From Arbacia lixula (taxonomy: Eukaryota; Echinodermata; Echinoidea; Arbacioida; Arbaciidae), in the NCBI GenBank assembly GCA_963669155.1, contig OZ022576.1, forward strand, positions 16,778,035 through 16,842,034: DNA of 64,000 nt. The letters are read 5' to 3'. The notes under the pieces were generated by a model that was not told the DNA's origin, made no database searches, and saw only the letters and a list, made by a program, of their open reading frames with translations. This document shows positions 50,171 to 63,440 of this stretch, piece by piece. The translations under genes were made by a program, and so were the position numbers. Every line of letters begins with the position of its first letter. Within the stretch, counting starts at the first letter, position 1.

Positions 50171-53100
50171 GCATGTAGAATTTATATATCTTCCTTCTTT
50201 CACTTATTCAGACAAAAGATCGGGAAGAGAGAGAAATGAACACGTGAATATGTTTCACAGCAGGATCCATACCGCGTGTTTGTGTGCAAGGCAGGCAGGC
50301 AATGGCAGCAAGGGGGAAAAGGTGAAAGACGAATTGCGTCAAGAGAAGAAATCTGGTTTACGCGAATTAGAATCGGCACGGGCAGGAAACAAGTGCAGCG
50401 AGATTTTCTTTCAAGTTAAGATTTCTACTCATGGACCTTTCATCATAATACAGTCACCAGTGCTCCCACGGGACAGCGCTTACCGTATTGGACAAGTCTT
50501 TACTCATATGCGGGGACATTATTAAATCAGATTCTGTTTTCTTGTATCCCCCTTCTTGTTGTTTTAGTTGTTGTTGGATGTTTTTTTCTTGCGGCAGTCC
50601 AGGCGCGCGCAAGTGGCCTCGGGTCGAATATTGGAGCAATGAATTGGCAAAAATATGGATTTGTGTACGTGTTGGCGGGAGAGCGCGAGTGCCGTGACAG
50701 CGTCCAGTCATACACTCAGCACGTAATGCCGCTGTCTTAAAGGAAGTAACTGGTTTTGATTAAACATAAACGCTTAAAAAACAGCCGTCCGATTGTAAGA
50801 TGCAAGGTTAAAAGTATATAACATGAAAGGATGAGGAAGTGTCTATATTTATTATTTTCACGCTCATTTTAATTATGTTTCCGTTTGCAATAGAGAAAAC
50901 AAGGTGTAAGGGTGGGGATGTGAAGTGTGCGGGTGATGATTTACTTAATAAATATTTGTCAACAAACCCTGGTCTTAAAATAATTATGATGCGTCATAAG
51001 AAAACTATTTCTATGGATATAAAAAGATGGCTAGTCTGTGGGATAGAATGAATGTTATCCCTTTATTTTTCTTCTAAGCCACCTCCTCCTCAATGATAAT
51101 AATAACAAAGCCAAGAAAGAATCCTGCAAACCAGAGAGTGTTTATGATAATACCGTAAACAAAAATTGGAAGAACAAAGTGAAATTACATCAAGTATAGT
51201 ACCGCATTTTTGTGTGAAGTACAATCGTTTATACACAACGAGCTGTTTAAAACCCCGATTGAATTACATCACATCGCAATTTTCAAAGACGTTTGATTAA
51301 ACGAGGGGCAAAGCTTGCATCAAGATGCTTTTAAAAAGAAGCGATAAACTTGGTTAGCTTGTAAAAATATTCGTTGAGTTTTTAGTAAAAATGTCGCACA
51401 TTGACGGCTCATCGTTTATTGAGAGAATTATTATTTATTAAAGAGAATCAGTGAGTGTGTGTGAGGGGGGCTATTTAAATTGTTTTGTCTTACCCATTCG
51501 TGTATCAAGCTCGTTGAGTTTTCATTCATATCATCTGCACATTCTCTTCTTTATACTACAGTATTAAGAACTGATATATTGTGAATTAACTTCTGCAAAA
51601 GCAAAACGAAATGTCAAATGACACGAATTCTAAAGACAGAGGCCGAGACACTGGCTGTGGTACTGTGTGAGTACTGACAGCTAGAGATGCTTGCTCGAGC
51701 GGGTATAAACCTTTCGACCTCCCAGTCTCTCCCCGTCTCTTCCTCCCCAAACAATGCCCTGTCCAATTGTTTCCGCCCCTCCAATCATTATAGAATGTCA
51801 CCCGATTTCACATGTTTATTATTCTCAGTTAATACTACTCATATAGACCAAATCATAATAAGATACATACAACAGTTTTCTTATCCCCACCCCCCCCCCC
51901 CCCCACACACACACACCCACTCAGCCCTCAAACTAAATCAAATCCAGCCAGCTCGGCTGTCCCCCATCTCCCTCTTCGCAACTTATCTTCAGGTGCAACA
52001 GTCGACACCGCGATGGCATCACTTAAAGAAAGTTTACCGCGGGAGACTCTCGGCAAGTTGTGAACTTATAAAGTCCACTCAGGTTGTGCCTCATTATTAT
52101 GCCTTAATCACGCGCATAAACATTTCATATGGCGAAGGGGGCCCCTTTATATGATTAATATTTTGCAGAGGGCTGTTATTCTTACTATGACACAGCAGTA
52201 TTGCAGACGCTAGGTGTTTTGGAATGTTTTCGTGGCGCGATCACCGGCGAAACTGTGAACTTGATTGAAGCAGAGAGCGGCTGTTCCATTGCGCCGTGTA
52301 CTTGCCAGCAAGTTGCTCCGATCAGAGTGAGATAGAGAGAGAACCGTTGTCAAATATGAGCAATGCAAGTACACACCCTTTCTAACGCTTTCTTAATGTT
52401 CTAAACATGCCCTACGAGAAATTAGATGTGAACAGAGTAATGCAAAATAACTCAATCAGGTTGAGGAGACAGAAGTACCGGGATGACGAGAGCTCATATC
52501 ACACAGTTTATCATTATGGTCATCACTCAGCAACATAGAGCTTAACTCTTTATACTCTGTGTGAAATAACTATTTATTCTTGCACTATATCCTAAAATGA
52601 CAGCAGCTCTTATACTGCACATTCTTTAAAAAAAAAATCTTTCTGAGCTAGTACGTTGAATGTTTTTATACGACAACAAACATAAACTTAACAATAAATG
52701 TGAACTGTTTTATCGCAAGGGGGACATGAAAATATCATTTCGACATCAATGATCACAACAATATGTAATTAAGACGCGGTTGCCAAAAATGCTCTCATGA
52801 TCATGCGGTTGTGTGACGTCACGCCACTCCTGTATAAATTAATTCCTTTCCTTTTCCGCCATGCCCCCTGCTCCGATCGCCTGATTGATACCAGGAGATC
52901 TGAATGGCGTTAATCAGAGATACCAAAGGTGCGTTTCCGGCGCTCTATGCTTAATCTGCTAGAGTTGAGGGCGGGTGAAGGGTGAGAGAACCGCCACAGG
53001 AACATCGCTGGATTGAATGTAGCGATAACAACCGTGATGGATTTGCAAAGAGTGTGCGGGTCAAGGACTACTTGGTCATGACTTTGGTTAGAAGGCGCGT

Positions 53101-55700
53101 CAGAAAATACTTTCTTAATTATCGTAACTAGCGTCATACATTACACAATTACGTTAAAACATAAGAACTGTTAACAAGAAAGTAAGAAGAAGTAGCAATA
53201 AAAACTGTAGGGCCCGTAATCAAAGAAGTGCGGTTATGTCATGACCATGTTTTCCATTCTTGTTTGATTGCAGGATACCATGAAGAAACGATTAGATACG
53301 TGAGAAATATTTATGGCTACCCTCTACACTTAAGATAAACCAGAAAACAACATAATTCATCGACATTTTCTTATTAAAAAAAAAACACGCTTGAGCATTT
53401 ATATCGCAGGAGCTAAAATCTTGAACATTCGTTAAGCATGCATCCGTGATGAATACGTGGCACATGATTGGATAGAAGGTATCCCAATAATTCTTGTAAC
53501 AGTTGTGTAACTCACCTTCGATTATTATCACTCTCAATTCTCGTGCTAGAAACTAACATCATACATTACACAATTACGTTGAAACTTATGCACTGCTTAA
53601 GAAGAAAGTTGCATGAACTTCCGAAGCAAGCTGTAATTTTCCCGGAAAAAGCGCACAGCCATGGGCACGACTAACTTTTAGAAGTCTTCATCACTTTTCG
53701 TAAGCATAATTAAAAAAAAAAATGATACCAATCAAAATACGATCTACATATTAATTTATTCATACAATATATAACGCTTTTACGGACACCTGTTTATATT
53801 GATTACGTTTCTCCTAAGAGACTTGTCTAAGATAAAAGGTCTTAAGCCATGTTTTGTCCAGACGCTGGTAGTTGCGTACCCACTCTTTGTTGGTATTTCC
53901 AGGTAATTCCGGTACATGGGTAATTACGGAAGTGGTAAACTGCCCTAAGTAAAAGGGACTACGAATAAGGATATAAGAGCCTAAGCTAGAAAGAAAACAC
54001 CACTTTAACACACAACACTGGGTCAAAGATGTGCTCGACCCAAAATATAGTCGCTTTTGGGCCGTTTGCTTTGACTACCACTAGCACTGTGTTGCTCGGC
54101 GTTCCTCAAAACGTCAACTCGACAGATGAAAGAAATGAGCAAAGCAATTGCATCGGGTAAGGGGCTCCTGGGAAGGGTGGCTTTAAGAGCAAAATAAAAA
54201 CCGAAATGACCTTCTCCTCTATCAGTAAACTACATCACATTAAGCGCAGTGAATCAGCATATATGCGAGGCATATCTTGAAGAACGTACCCGAGGAAACT
54301 GGACAAGTACTGATAGACGAATCATTAATATATTTTTCTCTGTCAGTGAAAAAAAAATATCTGGCGAAATGTCGATGAAAGCGGCGGAGCAGGCAGAGTG
54401 TGTCCCAAAATAGACATTGCACACCTTGCTTCCATTCGGATGTGGGTTAGTTGGAGCAAATATTGAAGGGGGCAGAAAAAAGCATGAAACATGAAACATT
54501 TATTAAAAAGTTGTGAAAAGAAAACAGGAGATAAGCGATGGAAGATCAAAATAAGGAGATGAACCATGCTGCACTAATGGCTGACGAATAATTTTAAACG
54601 GAAAACAGAAAAAGAGCGCAGTAATATCAAATACAAGAATGTATGTACAATGTGCTACATCATAGACTTACTAATTAGCTTAAACAGAAACAGGAAAGGA
54701 GCGAAGTAAAATAAGAATACTACAAAAATATCACTAGGCAACAACGAGCTTCGTACGTTTCATGAGCTTGCACGTGTTTTACAGGAAATGCCAAACAGAA
54801 GATTGTACTACTGTGTTGTGTTTTATTTTTGTTCAAAAACTATTTTGGTTACTGCAAGCTTTGTTATCGCCCTTTGATCTCTGACAACATTAATCGCTGG
54901 GCATATTCACAACTGTATTTTATCTTATTGCTGTAATTTCCTTTTATCATTTGGCAATATTTGATTCAGGCATTGTTCATCGTGCATGCATGTACCAAGA
55001 GATCGTATGAGAATATAAACATAGAGTTAAGTATCGTTAGAGCATTATGCGATAATTTTCTGAAATCAATATAGGCCTTATGTACAAAAATCCAACATTC
55101 ATGTGAGAAGTGACAGTGGCCTTTCATAAAACTTTAATACAAGTACTAGTTTAGCTAATTATCGCAATATTTGTTGACCAGGAAAGACGATATCAGCGGA
55201 CCCAGTTAAACGGATTTCCAGTGCGGAATTGTGGAAAACGAAACTGTTATGCCAATGTGTCAATACATTTCATCCCTGGCTTCCCCACCTACGCACTAGC
55301 CATAGCCAGGATAATCAGCTAGACAACTACGTTATTCCTCATGTAAAGGGACGTGTTTGATTGTTATTGTAACAGAAGGGGGACAAGCGGTGTTTTTTTT
55401 TTCATTGTTTCGAACTCAATTTCGTGGATGAGGCGCACTATGTATTATGTTTATTAACATAATCACCACAATGATAAAGACTATAATAAGGGACTAACAT
55501 GTGAATTATGAATGAAAGAGTATAAGTCCTCAAGTGTGATTTTCATTAGAAATACGATCGTATTAACGGAGTCTCTTTTCCGTTGTCATTTCCGTAGAAA
55601 TGTACATTTCTATATTTTCTTTTTTTTTTCGTATCCGCATCATTTTATCTCTAAGAAAACGTATTTTATACATGAACGCGAGGCCTGCAATTAATTTTCC

Positions 55701-55730
55701 GGGGGTGGGGATGGGGGTAGGGGTGGGGGT
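55701..55730 (+). other. Strong G-quadruplex motif
   Basis: Five runs of 4-5 G with loops of 1-2 bases (gggggtggggatgggggtag, continuing gggtgggggt). Confidence 0.8.
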
Positions 55731-56947
55731 CAGCTTGCAGTTCTTTGACGTCAGAAACAAGTTATCCAAATCGAAGAAATGTGACAGAACCAGAGAGGCA
55801 GGCCCTTTTTCTTTCATGATTCCATGTAACAGAGTGCACGAACTTCGAGCGGAAATTCACTATTTTACTGGTTACTGCATCAGATTTAAATCAGTTACTC
55901 TGACTCCCGAACATACGTGAGGTCCAGAGGCATCATAACTCGCTTGAAACTTTAACTTCACATTTTCCCACTTTTTCCCCAAAATGTTAAATTGACGCGA
56001 ACTCCCGTGGGGGTATACGCCCACATGAATAAAGAGTATCTTTTTAGACATACATGTATGTTGTTATCTTTGGTGAATCATCTTGAATCTTTGTTCAATT
56101 CACACAATTCACACAACAATACACACGAGGAAGCCGTTCAAACATTTTCACTTTTGGATGACTTCATCGTTATGAGAAGAAGGATGGAGAGAGGGAGATA
56201 AAGAAAGTTGGAAGGACACTAAAGGTGAATGATATCACTGGATAAAGTAGTGCATGGCAAAGCTTTTACCAACAATTTACCCAGAATGTAAACTTTTCAT
56301 TAAAATCTAAAAGCCGATTGTATACAAGCAGAGTTTCTGCACCCCCCCCAAAAAAAAAAAAAAAAAAAAGTCAACTAAAGTCAAGTTCACGGCTACTCCG
56401 GTGATCACAGCACGAACTATTGTGACATCTCGCGGAATGAGATCAATAATTACTTTTGTTTGTCCACTGACGGATGGGTCATGGTGCCAGAGAATACGAG
56501 CTATTTACAGAAGTTGAACCTGAAACATCCCAGATGTATCTTGTCTCAATTAATTACCGTTATTCCTGTTTAAAAGCTTGGAGCGGCTGTTAACAAATAT
56601 TGCTTACATAACGGATGGGCTTTGTGTGATACTCGGAAGCAACAAAGCTTCTTCAATGAATGGCATGTGGTGCTCCTTTTCTTACTTTACTTTTCCACAT
56701 TTCATTAGTCAATAACTATGCTGCCTGGTATCAACACGAGTAAACTGTGCGCGATTTCGGAGTTTATCCCATTTTTACACTGGATGAATGGTTGAAAAAC
56801 TTTTTCTTACATTTCAAACATTTTCTTACACATTCATGTTCAGTTTGTCACTCAGGACGTAGGATAGTAAAATTATGAAGAAATGACATGTTAAATTATT
56901 TAGACAAAATTATAAGAAATTGTTACATAATCTCTTCGATAAAACAC

Positions 56948-57607
56948 AAATACCACTTTCGTTAAAGAGTTCAAGTAATGTTTTGAATTAATTTGGTGAA
57001 ATGTGTCCTTGTACTGATCATCGTTCCTAAAAATACCCGTCATCCCCCGCTTCTTCCGGCAGTTGAACACGCATTCGAGGCATTATAAGCATTATTTTGT
57101 AAATCATGCACGGAATAAAAAGGACTTAAACTAAAGCAAGCGATGTATTCAAAGTCAATATATGATATCATAAAACAACAATGTAGAAGGTGCAGAAGGA
57201 ATGTCAAATTGAAGAATCGTTGACACCTGCAGATGTGCTTCATAAAAAAAGCTAATTTAAATATGTTATTAACCTTTCGTGAAAGTTACCAAATTTGATG
57301 AAGAACCGAGAATGAAAACTCATTCCTGACACCTCCATTCTGAACAACAATTTCCTAATTTCCTTGACCACAGTTTCCCTCTTCATTCTCCTTGCGTCGA
57401 AGCAACTGTTTCAGGCTAAAAATAGGGCGTCTCCTTTTCTTTAAGAAATCTGCTATTTCTCACCAAATATCCCTCAAATGCGTGTTCAACTGCCGGAAGA
57501 AGCGGTGGATGACGGGTATTTTTAGGAACGATAATCAGTAACAAAGAAACATTTCACCAAATTAATTTAAAACATTACTTGAACTCTTAAAACGAAAGTG
57601 GTATTTG
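56948..57607. mobile_element. MITE with about 130-bp terminal inverted repeats
   Basis: Left arm 56948-57080 (ataccactttcgtt...aaaatacccgtcatc...ttcttccggcagttgaacacgcat) is mirrored by 57478-57607. The middle of about 400 bases has no open frame of note. The arms differ at few positions, so the insertion is fairly young. Confidence 0.85.
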
Positions 57608-60109
57608 TGTGTCATCCGACTGCAGTGAACCCTATATTCGTCATCATTCTTAAGCCTGTTTCTGCCACTGTCGTGTTCTGCCAATACTACAAACGTATCT
57701 TATAAGCACGACATTAGAGCAGCATGAGATATGGTACATAAGGACTTAAAGATGTACAATCATGACAATGGGGAGATGAGTCAGTTTGTGAGTCAGTCTT
57801 TTGATATGTTATTTCTGCTCGTGTCATCCCGTTGCTTTGGATTCCATTTTTAAAATAGAATTTTGAACGATTTTACAATGAAATGGGCGTTTTAGGTTGA
57901 GCACTCGAATGAATGCATGATTTCTTTAAATAAATATAAGACAACTTTTTTCTCAATACCCTTTTTTCCACTTTACAAAGGCTAATACCAGCCGCTCATT
58001 GCATATGATATGAATAATTAATTTTACTAATGATTTCCAGATTGAAAAATTCGAAAGTGAATGGCTAGATTATGTGGGTAAGAACAATTAAAAGTAAAAT
58101 CTTTGCAAACAATTTGGCATGATGATGACAATTGTCAAAATGTTCATTCTTCGTGTGGTGTTAGATCAGAATGACAGACAGTAATACAGTAATACAGCAT
58201 TGTTCCTACAGTAGTTTGGGCAAAAAATTGATCAATTTTCCCAGGAGTGATGTTACGTGTGACACATCGAGTTGATTTAGGCGTAGCCCCTGATTTCAAA
58301 TTATACGACTAGATTCATCATATTCACATTGTTCGTACGTGTTAATCATCGTCGCTAGCCATAGTTTTTAAGCATTCCTTGATGCTGAAATTTTCACTCT
58401 GATGTCGTATGATCTTGAAATATGGAAAAGTTTTCTTTCCTCTCAAATTTAAGAATATATAATCTCAATAATATAAAATCATTCAGTACATTCGAGGGAG
58501 ATTTAAACATAAAATGAGGCGTCGTAACTACTCTTAATTAGAGAATATTCATCCTGGTGAATTATTCTTGCAAAATCGTGACATTTCCAGACACATACGA
58601 TACAGGCCGGTAGTGATGTCGCTGCTTGAAATGCAGGAAATATAGTATTAAATCCAGAGTAATTTATGTTCCTCTTTTCGTTTAATTTCGAGGTCGAGTA
58701 TACGCTCTTAGGACGGAATTGTGTGCAAGACGTTATTCAATATTCCTGTAATCAATTACATATAGACTGTACCTACTATAAGAATGATTTCGCAACACCG
58801 ATATAAAGGTCAGTTTCCTTCTTCTGATGTTAAGTAATCATTAGCAAATAATTTAGTATCACTTTTAAATCACACATTTGCACAAAAACAATGGCTAAGT
58901 TCTGAAACTACGTACGATTTCATTTACACATATCATTTCAAACAACCTGACATAATAGGAGATGAAAGCCAATAATCAATTTACATTACAATTCACATCA
59001 TCGAAATATAATAAAATTCAGATCGACTGTGAAATAAACTGCGGGAGATATGGAGAGGAGAGCTTTCCCTTATTTGCCGAAGGATGGCGGATTCTTTATA
59101 AGCCATCCCAACCCCATCCCTCACGAATGATCCACAGTCCAGGAAACAAAGCTTCAGTTTGCTTTTTATTTTCCTTTTAACTCTTTGTGTGCCGCATGTG
59201 ACTTTTTCACAGTGAATACACACAATTCCCAAAGAGCAGCAGTTTCATCTGGCACATGAACAGTTAATGCATATAAAAATGCTGGCAACATCCAAAATTC
59301 TCGACGCAGAAACGTCCATCACATTGCAGTAGAAACGTACACACAGTCCATACGTGTCATGCCTCGTTCCGATACCCCTTTCTTCGGCGCGAAGGTGGGC
59401 CGGTGGGGAGGGCGTGCAAGGCAATACGCTCTGATGTCGTGTTCAGCTGCTGCTGTGGATGATCACGACGATGGCAATTATATATCCTGGTTATTCCATT
59501 TTTTCGTGGATGGGGCAGAGTCCGTTCCAAAGCGACGCAAGGTGTCCATTTTGTCACTCTCAGTATTTGTTGGTCGATGAAAGAAATACGTGATGTAAAA
59601 ATATGCAGGTAGTTGAAAGAGATAATAAAATTTCTGAAGAGAGGGCGAATATCCCAGATGAGCATTTAAGATGACATTTCCGCTACATCAACATATACAC
59701 ATAAAGTTCTGAATCGTAATCTGACATTTTTACAACTTTCGTCACCTTGATCATGTACTGTAGATGCCTTTTTAAGAGAAACGCTTAAGAATTACAAACT
59801 AAAGCACGTATAACATTTATGCTCTGAATGATTATTATTGTTTTACTACTCACGATGGAGACTTGACATCATTGATTGATGATAATTATCCATTAACGTT
59901 CCTATTTCATACATTATGATGAGCCCACCAGCATAACATACTTCCTTTCTCGATTTACAAGGTCTTATTGAAAAGTTCGCTTTATTATATTCTCAGTGCT
60001 TCGCCACTTGGAGGAACAGGTGGGAAAAGAGAAAGGTGAGGAGAATAGATGACACGAGGGAGGAAAGGGATGTGAAAGGAGGCGGGGAAGACAGGAGAAG
60101 ATGTCTTAC

Positions 60110-60481
60110 CTTGGCGTACTGGGGGTAGTATCTGTAGGGGTGGTACGGCATCTTCCTCAGCTCACAATACCCCGATCGGGACGGGATGCTCTTCCCAGGC
60201 GCCATATGCTGAGGATGATGATGTCGATGATGCTGGGGATGTTGATGAGGATGATGCTGAGTCGACGTCGAGTTCGGATGTCCGCTCACCATCCCGCATG
60301 ACGACGGCGGCGGTGGTGGCATATTGGGTTTGTAAGGAACGCTCGAGTTCGCGGGCGGACACGGTTTCGTGTAGGCCTGCTGCTGCTGCGGCGGTGAGGG
60401 CTTGTAGCAGCCAGGGGTCGGCTTATACCCCGGCTGGCAGTGCGGGGGGTAGTAGCCTGCTTGACGGTAGCACCACTCCAT
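60110..60481 (-). CDS. First coding exon of an unrecognised gene, Tyr/Pro/His-rich N-terminus
   Basis: ATG 60481 sits in an excellent Kozak context (GAGCCATGG). The exon runs 124 codons to AAG|GTAAGAC and ends in phase 0. It starts MEWCYRQAGYYPPHCQPGYK, continues with Gln/Pro tracts, a His-rich stretch and YHPYRYYPQYAK. Such disordered, aromatic and His-rich N-termini are common in transcription and RNA-binding regulators, but I do not recognise the family. In-frame ATGs at 60616 and 60604 would add 45 or 41 residues; a TAG at 60659-60661 closes the frame. The TATA box at 60754-60760 supports a transcription start. No downstream exon of its own was identified; see findings for a possible link with NFE2L. 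Confidence 0.65.
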
Positions 60482-60753
60482 GGCTCGTGCTTGGCGTCTG
60501 AACGTGTGCCGAACACGCGCTCGAAATGAAGCCCCGCTGCCCGGGCGCGCGGGTAAAACCCTTCGCCTCGGCAGCAGCGCATCATAGCTAGCTGCCTCAG
60601 CCATGCATGCATACATGCGCAACTTCTCTCCTTCCTCTTCACCGCTCCGCAAGCAACCCTATCCAAGTTTATGCAAATCGACCTCCGCTACACGTCATTT
60701 ACATATCATCCCTCAGCAAATCAGAATCTAAGGAGGGGGCAGAGCGCAGACGG

Positions 60754-60760
60754 TTTTATA
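60754..60760 (-). promoter_or_regulatory. TATA box of the 60-kb gene
   Basis: TATAAAA on the - strand in a GC-rich setting (GGGGCCTATAAAACCGTCTGC). The expected start is about 30 bases downstream, near 60725-60731. An octamer ATGCAAAT (reverse complement ATTTGCAT) and a TGACGTG half-CRE lie in the following 60 bases. Confidence 0.55.
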
Positions 60761-61339
60761 GGCCCCTCTCCCGAAGTGGGTCGAACAGAGAAGGTGTAGT
60801 GGGCTTCCGCGGTCTCTATGCACTTGTATTATTGGTCGTTTCCACTGTGTTTGCGCGCCTAAATTACCATCTTCCTCTGGTAATACGCTCCTCTAATGTT
60901 TCGCTTGGTGAAAAAAAGACATTTTGGAAAGGAGAAAATGACTTCGACTGTCACTTACTTGCGTAGCGGGAGCCATCCAGTGGCTTCAACATTACCGTTA
61001 CACTTCTCACAGAAGCAAATCTCGTTTGTCCATATTTTCGTCTCTGACAGTTTGCGTGCGACCTGTCTAAACTCGTTATCACGACATGTTAAGATCTTTT
61101 AAAGCTGAAATAGCCAGAAGAATACAATGTAACTGGGTTCTCCTTGTGCGTCCATACATTTTTCAAACTTTCGCCGTCGCTTCCATTCACGGGTCCCGAA
61201 CATACCGAAGAAGAATCTAGCTATACACTGTTAAAAAAAACAGTAGATTTTACAGGAAAAAAAATACAGAATCATTCTGTAAATTGTTGTAACTGGAAAT
61301 TTCCTTTAATTTAACAGTACAGATCTCTGAAAGAGAAGA

Positions 61340-62275
61340 ATAATTTTTTTTTTACAGGAACTTGTTATGCTTACAGACCCCACGTACCGATTTTCTGTAA
61401 TTTCACTGTTTGCTTCGTGAAATAAAGTAATCCTCTTATTTTAAGGAAAGATCTGTTTTCTTACAAAATTGTTTTGTGAATCATTGTTGCCGCAGATCAT
61501 CTGTAATTTTAAAGAATAATTCTAAAGGGAACGAAATAACTGGTTTTCAACAGGATCTTTCATTTATTTTACTTTAAATAAAAAGAAGAAAAGTCATTTT
61601 GCAGAAAATTGTTATGCTTACAGACCCCATGTACTGATTTTTTGTAATTTCACAGAGTAGTTCGTGAAATAAAGTAATCCTCATTTTTAAGGAAAGATCT
61701 GTTTTCTTACAAAATTGTTTTGTGAATCATTGTTGCCGCAGACCATCTTTAATTCTAAAGAATAATTCTAAAAGAAATGAAATAACTATTTTTCAACAGA
61801 ATTTATCATTTATTTTACTCGAAATGAAAAGAAGAAAAGTTTTCTTTACAGGAAATGTTTTTGCTTACAGACCCAATGCACCGATTTTCAGTAATTTAAC
61901 AGAGTGCTTCGCGAAATAAAGTAATCATCACTTTTAAAGGAAAGATCTGTTTTCTTACACAATAATTTTTTGAATCATTGTAGACGCAAACCATCTATAT
62001 TTTAAATAATAATTCTAAAAGAAACGAAATAACTGGTTTCCAACATAATTTTTCATTTATTTTACTATAAATAAAAAGAAGAAAAGTTATTATGCAGAAA
62101 ATTGTTATGCTTACAGACCCCATGTATACGATTTTCTGTAAGTTCACAGAGTGCTTCTTGAAATAAAGTATAATCCTCATTTTTAACGAAAGATCTGTTT
62201 TCTTACAAAATTGTTTTGTGAATCTTTGTTGCCGCAGACCATCTGTAATTTTAAAGAATAATTCTAACCCAGGTC
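61340..62275. repeat. Tandem array, about 246-bp unit, 4 copies
   Basis: Each unit has cttacagacccca, gaaataaagtaatcctc, aaggaaagatctgttttcttacaaaattgttttgtgaatcattgt and aaagaataattctaaaa. Copies diverge mostly by point changes. Confidence 0.85.
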
Positions 62276-62289
62276 GAAATTCCCATAGA

Positions 62290-62650
62290 AACCAGTAAAA
62301 ACCAGTAGAGAGCGTTTACTGGTTTCTACTGGTTTTTCATAAACCAGTAGAGTCTACTGGTCTGAGGAGCTGCAAAATCAAACCAGTAGAAACCAGTAGA
62401 AACCATTAGAGACCAGTGAAATCTACTGGTATTGAAGACCAGTAGAAGCCAATAGAAACCAGTGAGATCTAATGGTTTGAAAAGGAGTGTGAAAAATTAA
62501 AAGTCCAACCAGTAGAAACCAATAGAAACCAGAGATCTAATGGTTTGAAAAGGAGTGTGAAAAATACAAAGTCAAACCAGTAGAAACCATTACAGACCAG
62601 TGAAATCCAGTAGAAACCAATAGAAACCAATAGAAACCAATAGGAACCAG
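62290..62650. repeat. accagtagaa minisatellite
   Basis: Roughly 25 variants of a 10-11-base unit (aaccagtagaa, aaccaatagaa), including an inverted stretch (tttactggtttctactggttt) that can form a hairpin with its neighbours. Confidence 0.85.
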
Positions 62651-63079
62651 TGAGACCTCATGAATATTCATGAGCATTCACGTGTCACACTTTTGTACTT
62701 TTAAATAGATAACTTCCACATAACCAGATAAAAGGAATATTAAAGTATATATACCAATACATGATTTGAAGTTTAAACATAAAATAGTGAATGTCACCTC
62801 CTTAGTTGAAGGCAATAATGATAACAGCAATCAAAAATGATCTTCTTATGTAAGTTGCACTAACCAATATCTTATGAACCTTATAACCGTACTACTATAT
62901 ATATGAAAGTGTGTGAAGATAAGCGTAGGAAATAGGATAGGAATAGGATAGGATAGGAATAAGTATAGGATAGAATAGGATTAAGTTAGACAATTTAGGA
63001 ATATGCCATGATTCGGATGATCCTAAGATAAATTTAGATCAATATTTTTAACGTTGGATTAACATTTTGATTCTACTGG

Positions 63080-63440
63080 TCTTCTATTTATTGTATTTAT
63101 CACACACAGATGTCTGTTATAAAACAGTAAAGTTGTACATTGCGATAAGAATCATGCAGTAAAATTACATAAGTTCTCTAGACTTCTGTAAGTATACTTT
63201 TGTGTTTTTAAAAAAGAAATTGTATTAATCACACACAGATTGGCTTATATAAAACAGATGAGTAGTGAATTGCGATAAGAATTATGCAGTAAAAGTACAG
63301 GAGTTCTCGAGATTCTTTTTTTTTAAAGAAGAAATTTGTATTTATCACACACAGATTGTCTGTTAAAAACAGATAAGTAGTAAATTGTGATAAGAATTAT
63401 GCTGTAAACTTACAGGAGTTCTCGAGACTCTGCTGCAAAG
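63080..63440. repeat. Tandem array, about 130-bp unit, 3 copies
   Basis: Copies begin near 63093, 63215 and 63335 with tatttatcacacacagat and end with agttctcgaga. Confidence 0.85.

Larger units (their letters stand above)
42266..60109. other. Gene-sparse region, mobile-element rich
   Basis: Contains tandem repeats (43035-43440), (CA)n (43773-43819), a fold-back with reverse-transcriptase tails (46366-47381), a CRE-bearing MITE (48973-49140), an (AGT)n block (49906-50170), G4-type runs (43699-43727, 55701-55730) and a MITE (56948-57607). GC-richer blocks around 47400-47640 and 52760-53100 have no protein I recognise. Confidence 0.65.

Noticed and set aside
49772..50239. 155-codon poly-Ser, and poly-Leu/poly-Thr, frames
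   Set aside because: Translations of the AGT trinucleotide array.
59357..59665. 102-codon - strand frame just downstream of the 60-kb exon
   Set aside because: No credible acceptor in the right phase and only the last 60 codons look protein-like; not supported as its second exon.
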